This document shows positions 8,432-17,088 of a DNA stretch of 64,000 nucleotides, in pieces. How positions within the stretch are numbered: position 1 is the first letter of the stretch; the number at the start of each line of letters is the position of its first letter. Position numbers and translations under genes: made by a program. Location of the stretch: contig OY780932.1 in assembly GCA_963675945.1 (NCBI GenBank), forward strand, positions 620,001 through 684,000, given 5' to 3'. The stretch is from G963556115 sp963675945 (GTDB lineage Bacteria; Planctomycetota; SZUA-567). Under the pieces are notes generated by a model, which saw only the letters and a list, made by a program, of their open reading frames with translations, did no database searches and had not been told where the DNA came from.

Positions 8432-9457
8432 ATGTACAGAATCTTTATCATCGCCTTATTGCTATTGCTTCCTCTTGCTCTATCTGGTTGTAGCTCGGAT
8501 AGAGAATTGCTAGATACTACGCCACAGACCAATGCCATAATCTCCATGCAACAGTTCAGTACAGAGAACGACCTTAGCGTTGAGAATTCTGCCGGGGGCT
8601 ATCTCTTTAAGAGACCCGGAGTCAAGCTTACGCTCTTCCCGCATCTGAAATATGTACGATATAATATGGAGACGATCAAGATCCCCGAGGCTCCATTTGT
8701 CGCCGATGGCGAACTATTTATCCCACTCTCTTTACTGCAATGTTTACCGGAATCATTCAAGGCGGTTAAAAACGAGATTGTCAGTGACGTCTTTATCCTC
8801 CTCGACCCAGGGCATGGAGGTGAAGACACTGGGGCAATATCGGGTAAAGCAGTAGAAAAGGATGTCGTTCTGGATATTGCCAGGCGCACCCAACGCCTCC
8901 TCTCAGCCGCTAACATCTACTCAGAACTGACCCGTGACGGCGACTACTTCATTACCCTCGACCAGCGGAGCAAGATAGCCAACCGTCATCCCGGTGCAAT
9001 ATTCGTCTCAATACATGCCAATGCCGCCAGCTCTCCTCAAGCTCAAGGCATCGAAACTTTCTACTTAACCTCGAATATCTCGGATAATCAACGCGCCATC
9101 TGGGTATCTAGCGCTTATGACTTCAACACCGTATCTGGCAGATTGGAGCCTGATCTTGAACTGCTGGCAGCCGAGAAAATCAGCCATCAAAATCGGGATC
9201 AGAGCAAGGTACTCGCAGAATTTGTGCAGAGTAATCTCATTACAAATCTCAAGGAGATGGATAGAGGGGTAAAACAGGAGAATTTTTCCGTACTGCGGGA
9301 GAGCTTTTTCGGCCCGGCAATTCTTATTGAGACAGGATTTCTCACCCATCCGCAAAGCCGCCAAAAACTACTTGATCCCGCTTACAGGCAGCGGCTTGCC
9401 GAGAATATCGCCAATGGCATAATATTATTTGCGAAGGAGTACAAATCAAAACTCTAA
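8432..9457 (+). CDS. N-acetylmuramoyl-L-alanine amidase lipoprotein (Amidase_3)
   Basis: A lipoprotein signal (lipobox LSGC, Cys at about residue 19) precedes a 90-residue N-terminal region and a zinc amidase domain. Metal-binding and catalytic motifs are LLDPGHGGEDTGA, the Glu in EKDVVLDIARR, SIHANAA and the C-terminal LIETGFLTH. The AmiC family cleaves the bond between MurNAc and L-Ala in peptidoglycan during cell separation and remodelling. It lies 23 bases behind the MCE genes, so envelope lipid transport and wall cleavage may be co-expressed. It converges on the STAS gene with only nine bases between them. Confidence 0.88.
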   Translation: MYRIFIIALLLLLPLALSGCSSDRELLDTTPQTNAIISMQQFSTENDLSVENSAGGYLFKRPGVKLTLFPHLKYVRYNMETIKIPEAPFVADGELFIPLSLLQCLPESFKAVKNEIVSDVFILLDPGHGGEDTGAISGKAVEKDVVLDIARRTQRLLSAANIYSELTRDGDYFITLDQRSKIANRHPGAIFVSIHANAASSPQAQGIETFYLTSNISDNQRAIWVSSAYDFNTVSGRLEPDLELLAAEKISHQNRDQSKVLAEFVQSNLITNLKEMDRGVKQENFSVLRESFFGPAILIETGFLTHPQSRQKLLDPAYRQRLAENIANGIILFAKEYKSKL

Positions 9458-9466
9458 TGACCAGAT

Positions 9467-9760
9467 TTATCCTAAGATATCGGTCATATTCAACATTTCG
9501 AATATTTTATAATTCTTCTCGTTGATATTGGTCACCAATAACTTTCTACCGTGCTTCTGCAAATAACTGTGCATCAGTAGAATTGCACTGATCCCTATAG
9601 AACTCAGATTATCGATACCACCAAGATCAATCAGGAGATCATCATCAAAATCATCCTGGATAGCAGTAAGCTCATCCCTGAATTCTTCTGCCTGAATACC
9701 AGAGATCGCCGAATACTTGTCACTAACTTTCAGGGTTGTTACCATCTTTGTTTCTTCCAT
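9467..9760 (-). CDS. STAS-domain protein (anti-sigma factor antagonist-like)
   Basis: A 97-residue single STAS domain. The central motif DLGGIDNLSSIGISAIL corresponds to the region holding the phosphorylatable Ser in SpoIIAA/RsbV-type anti-anti-sigma factors; the following VTNINEKNYKIFEMLNMTDIL is the usual C-terminal helix region. Such proteins control partner-switching with a serine kinase/anti-sigma factor. No kinase of that type or PP2C phosphatase is adjacent, so it appears orphaned. A second in-frame ATG (MVTTLKV, at 9745) with GGAAGA upstream is an equally good start. Confidence 0.78.
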   Translation of the reverse strand: MEETKMVTTLKVSDKYSAISGIQAEEFRDELTAIQDDFDDDLLIDLGGIDNLSSIGISAILLMHSYLQKHGRKLLVTNINEKNYKIFEMLNMTDILG

Positions 9761-9946
9761 TTATCCAGTCTCATCCCAATTAATTATAAATACACACCCT
9801 GAAATGTCAATATCTTTACGTTTTAGCCGGAGGTACCCGACAATTATGCACTTTTTTTTACTCCAACTCCATCTCCACCCACTGCACCTATACTTTAAAC
9901 CACCAAAACCCACGGCGAAATTATCATTATTATCAACAGTATAGAT

Positions 9947-11527
9947 TCAACAGGCTTTTTCGCTAAACTCCAAGCTCTGTACACTCTCTACCGCATTTCT
10001 ACCACCTGCCTTGGCTCGATACAACGCCTGATCGGCGGCCTCAACCAGAAGATCAACCGTAGCAAATTCAGCTTCCATCTCAGCCACCCCAAAACTCGCG
10101 GTTATCAAGAAGGTATCACCTATACCAGCAGAGAAGACCTCACCTGCAATCTTCTGGCGTATTCTTTCAGCGAGTCGCTCAGCACCAGCAAGATCACTGC
10201 CTTTGAGGATAAGGGCAATCTCTTCGCCGCCGAACCTGCAGACAATATCGCTATCACGCACACTAGCCATAATAATTCCCGCCACTCTACGTAAAACCAT
10301 ATCCCCAACCCTATGCCCCCAGGTATCATTCACCTTCTTGAAGTGATCAATATCTACAAGGATAAAGGCGAATGCTCCCAAACCTAAACGATAATCCCGC
10401 TCCCAGTCTGCCAGCACCTTCTCGAGATAACGTTTGTTGAATAAGCCTGTAAGTCCGTCGCGCACCGACAACTCATAAAGATTATGATTATACAGTGCCT
10501 TGGCGATATGGCTTGAAGCATTGAGCAGCAAACGCTTCTGAGCATAAATTGACCCTGGCGAATTGGTCTCAAACTCCACCTTGAGCAACCCCACCACCAT
10601 ATCCGCAGTCTCAAGTCTGAGCATCAAGGTTCCGGTAGAAGCCGAGGCTTCGCAGAGAACCGGCAGACTATAATTCAAGGCTCTAGATATCCCGCTACAG
10701 CCGATATTCACCGTTACAAGAGCAGCGTTCACCAATGCCTCCTCCACCTCTTGCAGAGATCTTCCACTGTCCTGCTCCAAATCAGGAGTCACAACCCGCA
10801 GCCTGCCGACATTACATCCTGCAAAGAGCAGACCACCTTCAACAATTATATTCCCTCCCGCATACTCCAGAGTAAGTCCAGCATAACTAAATAACTCAGG
10901 ATTATAATACAACATATTTCCCTGCTGACCAAGGCATCCCTGAAGCTTGCTCTCAGCAAAGGTAAGACAGAGTTCGAATTTATCCGTATTTTTATAATAG
11001 GTAAAGGGACTGACAATGCCAGCACGCGTAGTAAAGACGGTAAGTTCACGCAACTCCTCGTCCTTATGTAGCAGCTCGGTAATGCTGTGCATAAAGCAGC
11101 CAAAGCTCTTACTGCTAGCGGCAACACGAGCAATAGCCGAATGTGTAGCCAGGTCGTTTACCCGTTGTTGCAGGAGTTTTTTATCTCTGGCCAAGGTCTT
11201 CTGCTCTCTATACAACGAGTCATACCTACCCTTAAGAACCACATATTTTAGCCCTAGAACTCCAAGCACAAGGAGAGCCACCCCAGCGATAAAGGCAATT
11301 CGCAAGGGTTCCTGATAAAACCCAAAACCAAAGCATGAATCGAAAATGAGACTTGAGAGCAGCAGACCGGAGGTCAACAGCAGACCGTTAAGAAGGCAAT
11401 TCGCCCAGCTCATGTTCTCCTGCTCCAGACACGGCTTGAGTGCCTTGAATCTACCTACACTCTTGATGCCGGACACCTCTTGCAGGCCTGAGACAGCAGC
11501 GAGAATTGCAGTAATATACTGATACAT
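9947..11527 (-). CDS. Membrane-anchored diguanylate cyclase (GGDEF)
   Basis: A 526-residue protein: an N-terminal soluble stretch, two hydrophobic segments (about 42-63 and 76-96), a coiled-coil linker, a GAF-like sensing region (about 150-345), and a C-terminal GGDEF domain beginning DGLTGLFNKRYL. The active-site loop is GGEEI (about 433-437) instead of GG[DE]EF; the final Ile is a conservative change and activity is likely. An RxxD inhibitory site (RDSD) lies five residues before it, so product inhibition by c-di-GMP is expected. The PilZ domain in the cyclase at 39687 and the type IV pilin-like first gene are possible downstream targets. Confidence 0.88.
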   Translation of the reverse strand: MYQYITAILAAVSGLQEVSGIKSVGRFKALKPCLEQENMSWANCLLNGLLLTSGLLLSSLIFDSCFGFGFYQEPLRIAFIAGVALLVLGVLGLKYVVLKGRYDSLYREQKTLARDKKLLQQRVNDLATHSAIARVAASSKSFGCFMHSITELLHKDEELRELTVFTTRAGIVSPFTYYKNTDKFELCLTFAESKLQGCLGQQGNMLYYNPELFSYAGLTLEYAGGNIIVEGGLLFAGCNVGRLRVVTPDLEQDSGRSLQEVEEALVNAALVTVNIGCSGISRALNYSLPVLCEASASTGTLMLRLETADMVVGLLKVEFETNSPGSIYAQKRLLLNASSHIAKALYNHNLYELSVRDGLTGLFNKRYLEKVLADWERDYRLGLGAFAFILVDIDHFKKVNDTWGHRVGDMVLRRVAGIIMASVRDSDIVCRFGGEEIALILKGSDLAGAERLAERIRQKIAGEVFSAGIGDTFLITASFGVAEMEAEFATVDLLVEAADQALYRAKAGGRNAVESVQSLEFSEKAC

Positions 11528-11624
11528 ACTTCCGCCTGAATTAAGAGTATAAAAACTAGAGAAAGCTCAGACTTCCAAGCTTTCTTTAGTTATCGACAAA
11601 TATGAGAATTAAATTGATTGAATC

Positions 11625-13379
11625 TCAATTATTATATGGTATGCAGAGAGTAAAGGTCGATCCAACCCCAACCTCACTCTCAAGTTCGACTCTACCGCCA
11701 TGGAGCATAGCGATATGCTTGACAATAGACAAACCCAGCCCCGTACCACCTTCCGCGCGGCTCCGCGCTTTATCGGTTCGGTAAAAGCGTTCAAATATTC
11801 TCTCCTGAAACTCCACCGCAATACCAATACCTCTATCCTTTACCGAGATATGCACAAAAGTAGTGGTAAAATCCACCTCAATCCAGATCTGACTATTCTT
11901 CTCACTATATCTAGCCGCATTGGTCAAGAGGTTGATTATCGCCTGCTCTAGAAGGTGCGGATGGCAGAACACCTCAGCATCTCCCTTATACGAATAATTT
12001 ACCTTTACATTCTTCTTGATAAAATACTCACTGGTCAACGCAATGGAACCCGAAATTATCATTCCCAACGGTAGCCGCTCCTTGGCCATCTCCTTACCGC
12101 TATCCAGCCGTGAAAGAATAAGCAGATCATCAATTATCTGCGCCATCCGCTTGGATTGCTCTGCGATGATGCTGAGAAAACGTTTGGCACTCTGTTCATC
12201 CTCAACTGCACCATCAATAAGGGTCTCGACAAAGCCTACGATCGAGGTAATCGGAGTACGGAGTTCATGCGAGACATTGGCCACGAAATCCTGCCGGGTT
12301 CGTTCAAGCCGCAAAACCTGAGTAATATCATGAAATACTAGAAGCAATCCGGCAGCATCTTTGAGAAACACGACCTTCATCAATACATTTTTCTCTGACG
12401 GCATCAGCTCCAGCATCAACTCCTGCTGCTGCCCCTTACCTTCCAGACAGTCATCCACAATCCTACAGACCGTCGGCACCCGGATATTAGCATGCAGCAG
12501 GCTACCCGACTTGATACTATCCTTGGTATCAAAGATACGCTCCGCAGCGGTATTGGCATACATAATGTACGCTTCATTATTGAGAGCAATCACGCCTTCG
12601 GTCATACTCTCCAGAACCAGATTTTTTTCCGTACGCTCTTTATCCAGCGCCGATATACGTTCATATACCTCATAGGATAGATGATTAAGCGCCTGTATCG
12701 TCCGACTAACCTCGGTTATATTGGAGTCTTCTATCTTCCTGCCATACTCATTTCTGCCCAAGCGCTCAGCCCCCTGACGCATGCGCTCAAGCGAAAGGGA
12801 GATACTGCGCGAAAACAAATAAGAGATAACACCCCCACTCAGGATTGCGATCAATCCAATCTTTATCATCTCGAAGATAAAGGCATTATTCCGCTCATCC
12901 ATCTTTTTGAGTTGGCAGCGTACCTGTACCGCCCCGACTACCATATTATCTATGAGTATAGGCTGAGCCACTGAGAAGACATGAAGACTAAATATCTCAC
13001 TGAAATGCAGATCTGAAGCTGGTACACCGTAAAGAGCCGAGCGAAGATCTTCTTTTCTGTCGTAATTATCCAGCACATTTTTCACATTACTGCTATCAAA
13101 GACCGTATCACCGGCGGTAGTGATTACCGAAATATCCACCCCCTCTTCGAGAGCGAATTTTCTGAATATTGCATCCAGCTCCGACAACTTCTTATTTTTG
13201 GCAAATAACTGATAACTTATTACAACCAGATCAGCCATCCGTGTAAGCTCTTGTTTTTTATCCGCAAGATAGTCTTTATCAAACTTATTGACAATAAAAA
13301 CCGACCCTACCACCCCAACAATCAAGAGCACAAAGATAAAAGGGATCAACATTACCCAGAAGAATCGCTTCGTTTTCAT
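11625..13379 (-). CDS. PhoR-type sensor histidine kinase
   Basis: A 584-residue kinase: TM1 (about 7-31), periplasmic sensor region (to about 165), TM2 (FEMIKIGLIAILSGGVISYLF), HAMP, PAS (LVLESMTEGVIALNNEAYIMYAN), HisKA with DFVANVSHELRTPITSIVGF (His near residue 370), and HATPase with NLLTNAARYS, RGIGI and GGTGLGLSIVKH. The layout and the SHELRTPITSI context are those of PhoR/ResE-like kinases that sense phosphate or envelope state. Its ATG overlaps the stop of the response regulator (ATGA), giving strong translational coupling. The stimulus is unknown; a PstS-like gene at 28935 is far away and not proof of a phosphate role. Confidence 0.92.
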   Translation of the reverse strand: MKTKRFFWVMLIPFIFVLLIVGVVGSVFIVNKFDKDYLADKKQELTRMADLVVISYQLFAKNKKLSELDAIFRKFALEEGVDISVITTAGDTVFDSSNVKNVLDNYDRKEDLRSALYGVPASDLHFSEIFSLHVFSVAQPILIDNMVVGAVQVRCQLKKMDERNNAFIFEMIKIGLIAILSGGVISYLFSRSISLSLERMRQGAERLGRNEYGRKIEDSNITEVSRTIQALNHLSYEVYERISALDKERTEKNLVLESMTEGVIALNNEAYIMYANTAAERIFDTKDSIKSGSLLHANIRVPTVCRIVDDCLEGKGQQQELMLELMPSEKNVLMKVVFLKDAAGLLLVFHDITQVLRLERTRQDFVANVSHELRTPITSIVGFVETLIDGAVEDEQSAKRFLSIIAEQSKRMAQIIDDLLILSRLDSGKEMAKERLPLGMIISGSIALTSEYFIKKNVKVNYSYKGDAEVFCHPHLLEQAIINLLTNAARYSEKNSQIWIEVDFTTTFVHISVKDRGIGIAVEFQERIFERFYRTDKARSRAEGGTGLGLSIVKHIAMLHGGRVELESEVGVGSTFTLCIPYNN

Positions 13380-14065
13380 GAATCCTCCCGAAAACGATAA
13401 CCCACCCCTCTTACGGTCTCAATAAGCGCTCCGGCACTGCCCAGCTTCTTTCTGAGCCCGACAATCTGTACATCGACCGCCCTGTCGGTGACTACCGCAT
13501 CCTCGCCCCTGACCGTATCAATTATCTGATTACGGGTAAATACCCACCCCGGTCTTTCGGATAAATAGCGGATAAGACGGTATTCGGTATCGGTAAGATC
13601 TATCTTCTTATCATTGATCATCACCTGATGCTTCTGCGGATGGATAGAGAGTTCACCCCGGACTATAATCTTGCCACTGTCGATCTCCTCGACCATTTCA
13701 CCGCGACGGAGCACAGCTTTAACCCTAGCGATCAAGACCTTGGGACTGAAAGGCTTGACAATATAATCATCCGCCCCCATCTCCAAACCGACAATAATAT
13801 CGGTCTCCTCGCCTTTGGCGGTAAGCATGATAATTGGAATCTCAGGATTCTTGGCTTTAATCCGCCTGCAGACCTCCAGACCATCCATACCCGGCAACAT
13901 AAGATCGAGAAGAATAATATCTGGCGTCTGCTTGAGAGCCATCTCCAGCCCTTCCTCACCATTGCCTACAGCATCAACCATCCATCCCGCTTTTCGCAAA
14001 TTATATGCAACCAATTCCTGAATGTTCTCGTCATCTTCCACCATAAGGATATTGTACTTAGCCAT
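13376..14065 (-). CDS. PhoB/OmpR-type response regulator
   Basis: A 229-residue regulator with a receiver domain (acidic pair in MVEDDEN, phospho-acceptor in ILLDLMLPGMDG, Lys in IVKPFSP) and a C-terminal winged-helix DNA-binding domain (LTDTEYRLIRYLSERPGWVFTR, VDVQIVGLRKKLG, IETVRGVGYRF). It pairs with the overlapping histidine kinase and probably binds direct-repeat promoters. No obvious Pho box pattern was recognised upstream of the nearby genes. Confidence 0.93.
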   Translation of the reverse strand: MAKYNILMVEDDENIQELVAYNLRKAGWMVDAVGNGEEGLEMALKQTPDIILLDLMLPGMDGLEVCRRIKAKNPEIPIIMLTAKGEETDIIVGLEMGADDYIVKPFSPKVLIARVKAVLRRGEMVEEIDSGKIIVRGELSIHPQKHQVMINDKKIDLTDTEYRLIRYLSERPGWVFTRNQIIDTVRGEDAVVTDRAVDVQIVGLRKKLGSAGALIETVRGVGYRFREDS

Positions 14066-14361
14066 GTCGTCCCATCTCTAAATTTAATTTCCCAAAAAAA
14101 AATACCCGTAAATAGCCTGCGCAGCCTCATCCTCTGCCTCGGCGCAAGCTATCAAAACATCCCAACAAACCAGCACTTTCTATACTGCTATTTTAGCAAT
14201 AAAATTATCTAGAAACAAGTTAGTCAATTATTAGGGGCAAATAAATACTTTATTAATAATCCTGCGCCTTTGCGCCGCTACAAGGCATTCTACAAAATAT
14301 CCTAAAAGCCAGAATATTTAATCATTACCGCTCTCATTTGTCCCGTCTTTAGCACAATATC
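14066..14361. other. Intergenic gap between response regulator and gluQ
   Basis: No convincing gene. It holds A+T-rich sequence that must carry the response-regulator promoter (minus strand) and, at 14291-14320, a degenerate copy of the gluQ 3' end. Confidence 0.4.
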
Positions 14362-15318
14362 CTAAAATCCCAAATACTTCAGATCCTCTACGGTAACTAC
14401 CACCCTGTTTTTGGGAATACGCTCAAGTGCAAAGCGCTCAAGCAGTAACTCCAACGAGACCGCTTCGGTACGCGTGCACAACCCACAACTCTCCCCCAGC
14501 CAGCCAAGCAGATGCTCAGGACTCACCCCTTTACGGCGCAAGACACTTATTCTACTATCCCCGTGGCGTTTTGCCAGCCTTCTGCCATCAGCTCCGACAA
14601 CCAACGGCAGATGCAAATACTCCGGTGAGGTATAACCGAGCGCCCGTGCCAGTTCAAGTTGCCGAAAGGTACTATTTACCAGGTCATCAGCCCGCACCAC
14701 CTCGGTAATCCCGGTAGCATGATCATCGACAACACAAGCAAGCTGGTAAGCGACCTTGATAATCCCCTCCTCCTCACGTGCCACCACAAAATCACCACTA
14801 CTCCGGCTCAAATCAACCTCCTGAGCCCCCAAAAAAACATCATTATACTCAACCTGCCTGGTTACACCCAGATTGAATCTCCAAGCGCGGTTGCCGCTAG
14901 TATTTACCACAGCAGCAGCAGAACCGCCTCTGCCCCTGCAGGTATTGGGATAGACCATGTCCTCTCCGAGATTGGGTGCAGACTGTGCCGCCTGAATATC
15001 GGCCCTACTGCAGGAGCAGGGATAGAGTTTATGCTGTGTCAGAAGTCTGGTAAACTCTGCCTGATATACCCCCAGTCTCTGGCTCTGCACCATAGCCTCA
15101 CCCTCCCAATCAAGCCCAAGCCAGCGCAAATCGGCATATACCTGCTCCACCTGCTCCGGCTTCACCCGCGGATGATCCAGATCCTCCAAGCGCAACAGAA
15201 TACGCCCACCCTTACTCCTGGCTCTAAGCCAATTCAGCAAAAATGTTCTAGCATTACCTAGGTGCAGAGCCCCGGTAGGGCTCGGTGCCAGCCTGGTAAC
15301 ATATTCGGAATCAGACAC
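14362..15318 (-). CDS. gluQ: Glutamyl-Q tRNA(Asp) synthetase
   Basis: A 318-residue truncated class I glutamyl-tRNA synthetase homologue lacking the anticodon-binding C-terminus. HIGH-type motif is APSPTGALHLGNA; the KMSKS equivalent is RRLAKRHGD. The zinc site CSCSR plus Y/C residues near YPNTCRG is characteristic of GluQ-RS. This enzyme attaches glutamate to queuosine at position 34 of tRNA(Asp), so the organism should make or salvage queuosine. The start is GTG at 15318. A decayed copy of its last 30 bases lies 60 bases downstream (see findings). Confidence 0.88.
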   Translation of the reverse strand: MSDSEYVTRLAPSPTGALHLGNARTFLLNWLRARSKGGRILLRLEDLDHPRVKPEQVEQVYADLRWLGLDWEGEAMVQSQRLGVYQAEFTRLLTQHKLYPCSCSRADIQAAQSAPNLGEDMVYPNTCRGRGGSAAAVVNTSGNRAWRFNLGVTRQVEYNDVFLGAQEVDLSRSSGDFVVAREEEGIIKVAYQLACVVDDHATGITEVVRADDLVNSTFRQLELARALGYTSPEYLHLPLVVGADGRRLAKRHGDSRISVLRRKGVSPEHLLGWLGESCGLCTRTEAVSLELLLERFALERIPKNRVVVTVEDLKYLGF

Positions 15319-15436
15319 CTTGTATTTTATTCTCCCGCATATCTTAATCCGGCGTTAGCCATACTCTATTATCTATCCTTCAATCTTCGCTGCTGAAGCA
15401 GCAACCTAAATTTTTATAATTATATTACACATTGCC

Positions 15437-15495
15437 AACCGCGGCACTCGGTTGCGAACCCAAGCTCTCGGTTATAAACCAAGGCTCTTGGCGCA
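15437..15495. repeat. Three degenerate 20-base tandem repeats
   Basis: Units begin at 15437, 15457 and 15477. Each starts AACC and contains a GC[AT]CT[CT]GG core (for example AAGCTCTCGGTT). The last unit is one base shorter. It could be an operator array or slipped-strand remnant; no known binding motif is recognised. Confidence 0.4.
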
Positions 15496-15673
15496 AACGG
15501 CGCAGAAACGCCTTCTCAACAATCTATAGTTTTAATATTGCAAAAAAACTTGGAATAATATATAACTCACTCATTCAGTAATTCCTCAGTGCCACACGCA
15601 CAAATTATACAGCTATAATAACTAATAAGTATAATTAATCGAAAAAAACCAGGATTATGTAAGTAAAATTATC

Positions 15674-15700
15674 TTGACTTGTCGCAAATATCGTTAAAAT
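15674..15700 (+). promoter_or_regulatory. Candidate promoter for pgk
   Basis: TTGACT (15674-15679), 15-base spacer, TAAAAT (15695-15700), about 90 bases before the ATG. The spacer is short, so confidence is moderate. Confidence 0.4.
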
Positions 15701-15792
15701 ATTACTGATTACCTTATTCACTTCAATAGAATATATGAGATTGCACCAAAACTTAATATACGCTACGTTAATTACCTAATTAGGAGAAAAAA

Positions 15793-17013
15793 ATGGCCAA
15801 GAAAACTATCAAAGACATCGAGGTTGCAGGCAAAAAGGTTCTGATGCGTGTTGACTTCAATGTACCACTCAAGGACGGCGTGGTCACTGACGACACCCGT
15901 ATCGTTGCAGCACTTCCCTCAATCAAAGAGGTTATCGCCAAGGGCGGCAAACTCATTCTAGCCAGCCACTGTGGTCGTCCAGACGGAGAAGCAAAGCCAG
16001 AATTCTCGCTAAAACCAGCGGCAATGAAACTTGCCGAGCTTCTCGGCCAACCTGTAACCCTTGCTCCAGACTGTGTAGGTGATGCGGTTGAAAAGATGGT
16101 AGCTGAGATGAAAGATGGTGAAGTTATTCTATTGGAGAATGTCCGCTTCCATAAAGAAGAAGAGCTCCTCAACAAGTATGACGCTCAGGATGATGCCACC
16201 AAAGCAGCTATTGACACCTTTGTCAAAGATCTTGCCTCACTCGGCGAAGTATATGTCAATGATGCTTTCGGCACAGCGCACCGCGCTCACGCCTCTACTC
16301 AGGGTGTTACCAAGTATCTCTCCCCCTGTGTCGCCGGCTATCTCATGGAGAAGGAAGTCAAGTACTTCGGCGATACCCTTGCTGCTCCCGAGCGCCCATT
16401 TGTAGCCATACTCGGCGGTGCCAAGGTATCAGATAAGATCATGGTTATCGACAATCTCATGGAGAAGGTAGACACTATCATCATCGGCGGCGCTATGGCC
16501 TATACTATGCTCAAGGCCAAGGGCGAGAGCGTCGGCATCTCTATGGTCGAGGATGACAAGCTGGATGTTGCCACCTCAATCATTGAGAAGGGTAAAGAGA
16601 AGGGTGTAGATGTTCTGCTCCCTGTTGATCATGTATGCGCCAAGGAATTTGGTGTAGACGAGCCGGACGGAACCTTTGATTCTATTCCTGCTGACATGAT
16701 GGGGCTGGATATCGGTCCAAAGTCTGTAGCTATCTTCAAAGAGGCTGTAGACAAAGCCAAGACCGTGGTCTGGAACGGTCCTATGGGGGTATTTGAAAAG
16801 CCAGCATTTGCAACAGGTACCTTTGCTATTGCTGACGCAGTTGCCGAGAATACCGATTGTGTAAGTATCATCGGTGGCGGCGACTCTGTAAGTGCGGTCA
16901 AAAAATCAGGTCTTGCCGACAAGATGACTCATATCTCTACCGGTGGTGGCGCCAGCTTAGAATTCCTTGAAGGTAAGGTACTTCCAGGTGTTGCCGCCCT
17001 TGATGAAGCATAA
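15793..17013 (+). CDS. pgk: Phosphoglycerate kinase
   Basis: PGK transfers phosphate between 1,3-bisphosphoglycerate and ADP in glycolysis/gluconeogenesis. The 406-residue protein has the standard N-terminal VDFNVPL motif, ASHCGRPDG, LLENVRFH, NDAFGTAHRAHAS, the AILGGAKVSDKI hinge region, NGPMGVFE and the nucleotide-binding GGGDSVSAV and STGGGASLEFLEG. Strong Shine-Dalgarno AGGAGA. It is a monocistronic unit with its own promoter and a perfect terminator; gap and tpi are not adjacent. Confidence 0.97.
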   Translation: MAKKTIKDIEVAGKKVLMRVDFNVPLKDGVVTDDTRIVAALPSIKEVIAKGGKLILASHCGRPDGEAKPEFSLKPAAMKLAELLGQPVTLAPDCVGDAVEKMVAEMKDGEVILLENVRFHKEEELLNKYDAQDDATKAAIDTFVKDLASLGEVYVNDAFGTAHRAHASTQGVTKYLSPCVAGYLMEKEVKYFGDTLAAPERPFVAILGGAKVSDKIMVIDNLMEKVDTIIIGGAMAYTMLKAKGESVGISMVEDDKLDVATSIIEKGKEKGVDVLLPVDHVCAKEFGVDEPDGTFDSIPADMMGLDIGPKSVAIFKEAVDKAKTVVWNGPMGVFEKPAFATGTFAIADAVAENTDCVSIIGGGDSVSAVKKSGLADKMTHISTGGGASLEFLEGKVLPGVAALDEA

Positions 17014-17050
17014 TAAGACGCTATACGAGTATAGTCTTTATATTATAGTT

Positions 17051-17083
17051 CCGGCTACAGTACTGACTGTAGCCGGATTTTTT
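17051..17083 (+). terminator. Rho-independent terminator of pgk
   Basis: Perfect 11-base stem CCGGCTACAGT / ACTGTAGCCGG (17051-17061 and 17066-17076), four-base loop, then ATTTTTT. Confidence 0.92.
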
Positions 17084-17088
17084 ATATC

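Larger units (their letters stand above)
15319..15792. other. Long pgk leader / intergenic region
   Basis: No ORF is supported. The region holds a short GCTGC/GCAGC hairpin followed by T-rich sequence (15389-15417), a 20-base tandem repeat block (15437-15495), and the pgk promoter near 15674-15700. Confidence 0.5.

Noticed and set aside
13628..14212. 194-codon ORF on the plus strand
   Set aside because: It lies opposite the response regulator, whose receiver and DNA-binding motifs are unmistakable in the minus frame.
14659..15261. 200-codon ORF on the plus strand
   Set aside because: It is the complement of gluQ, which has a full set of synthetase motifs.
15437..15495. CRISPR array
   Set aside because: The units are contiguous with no spacers and only three degenerate copies.
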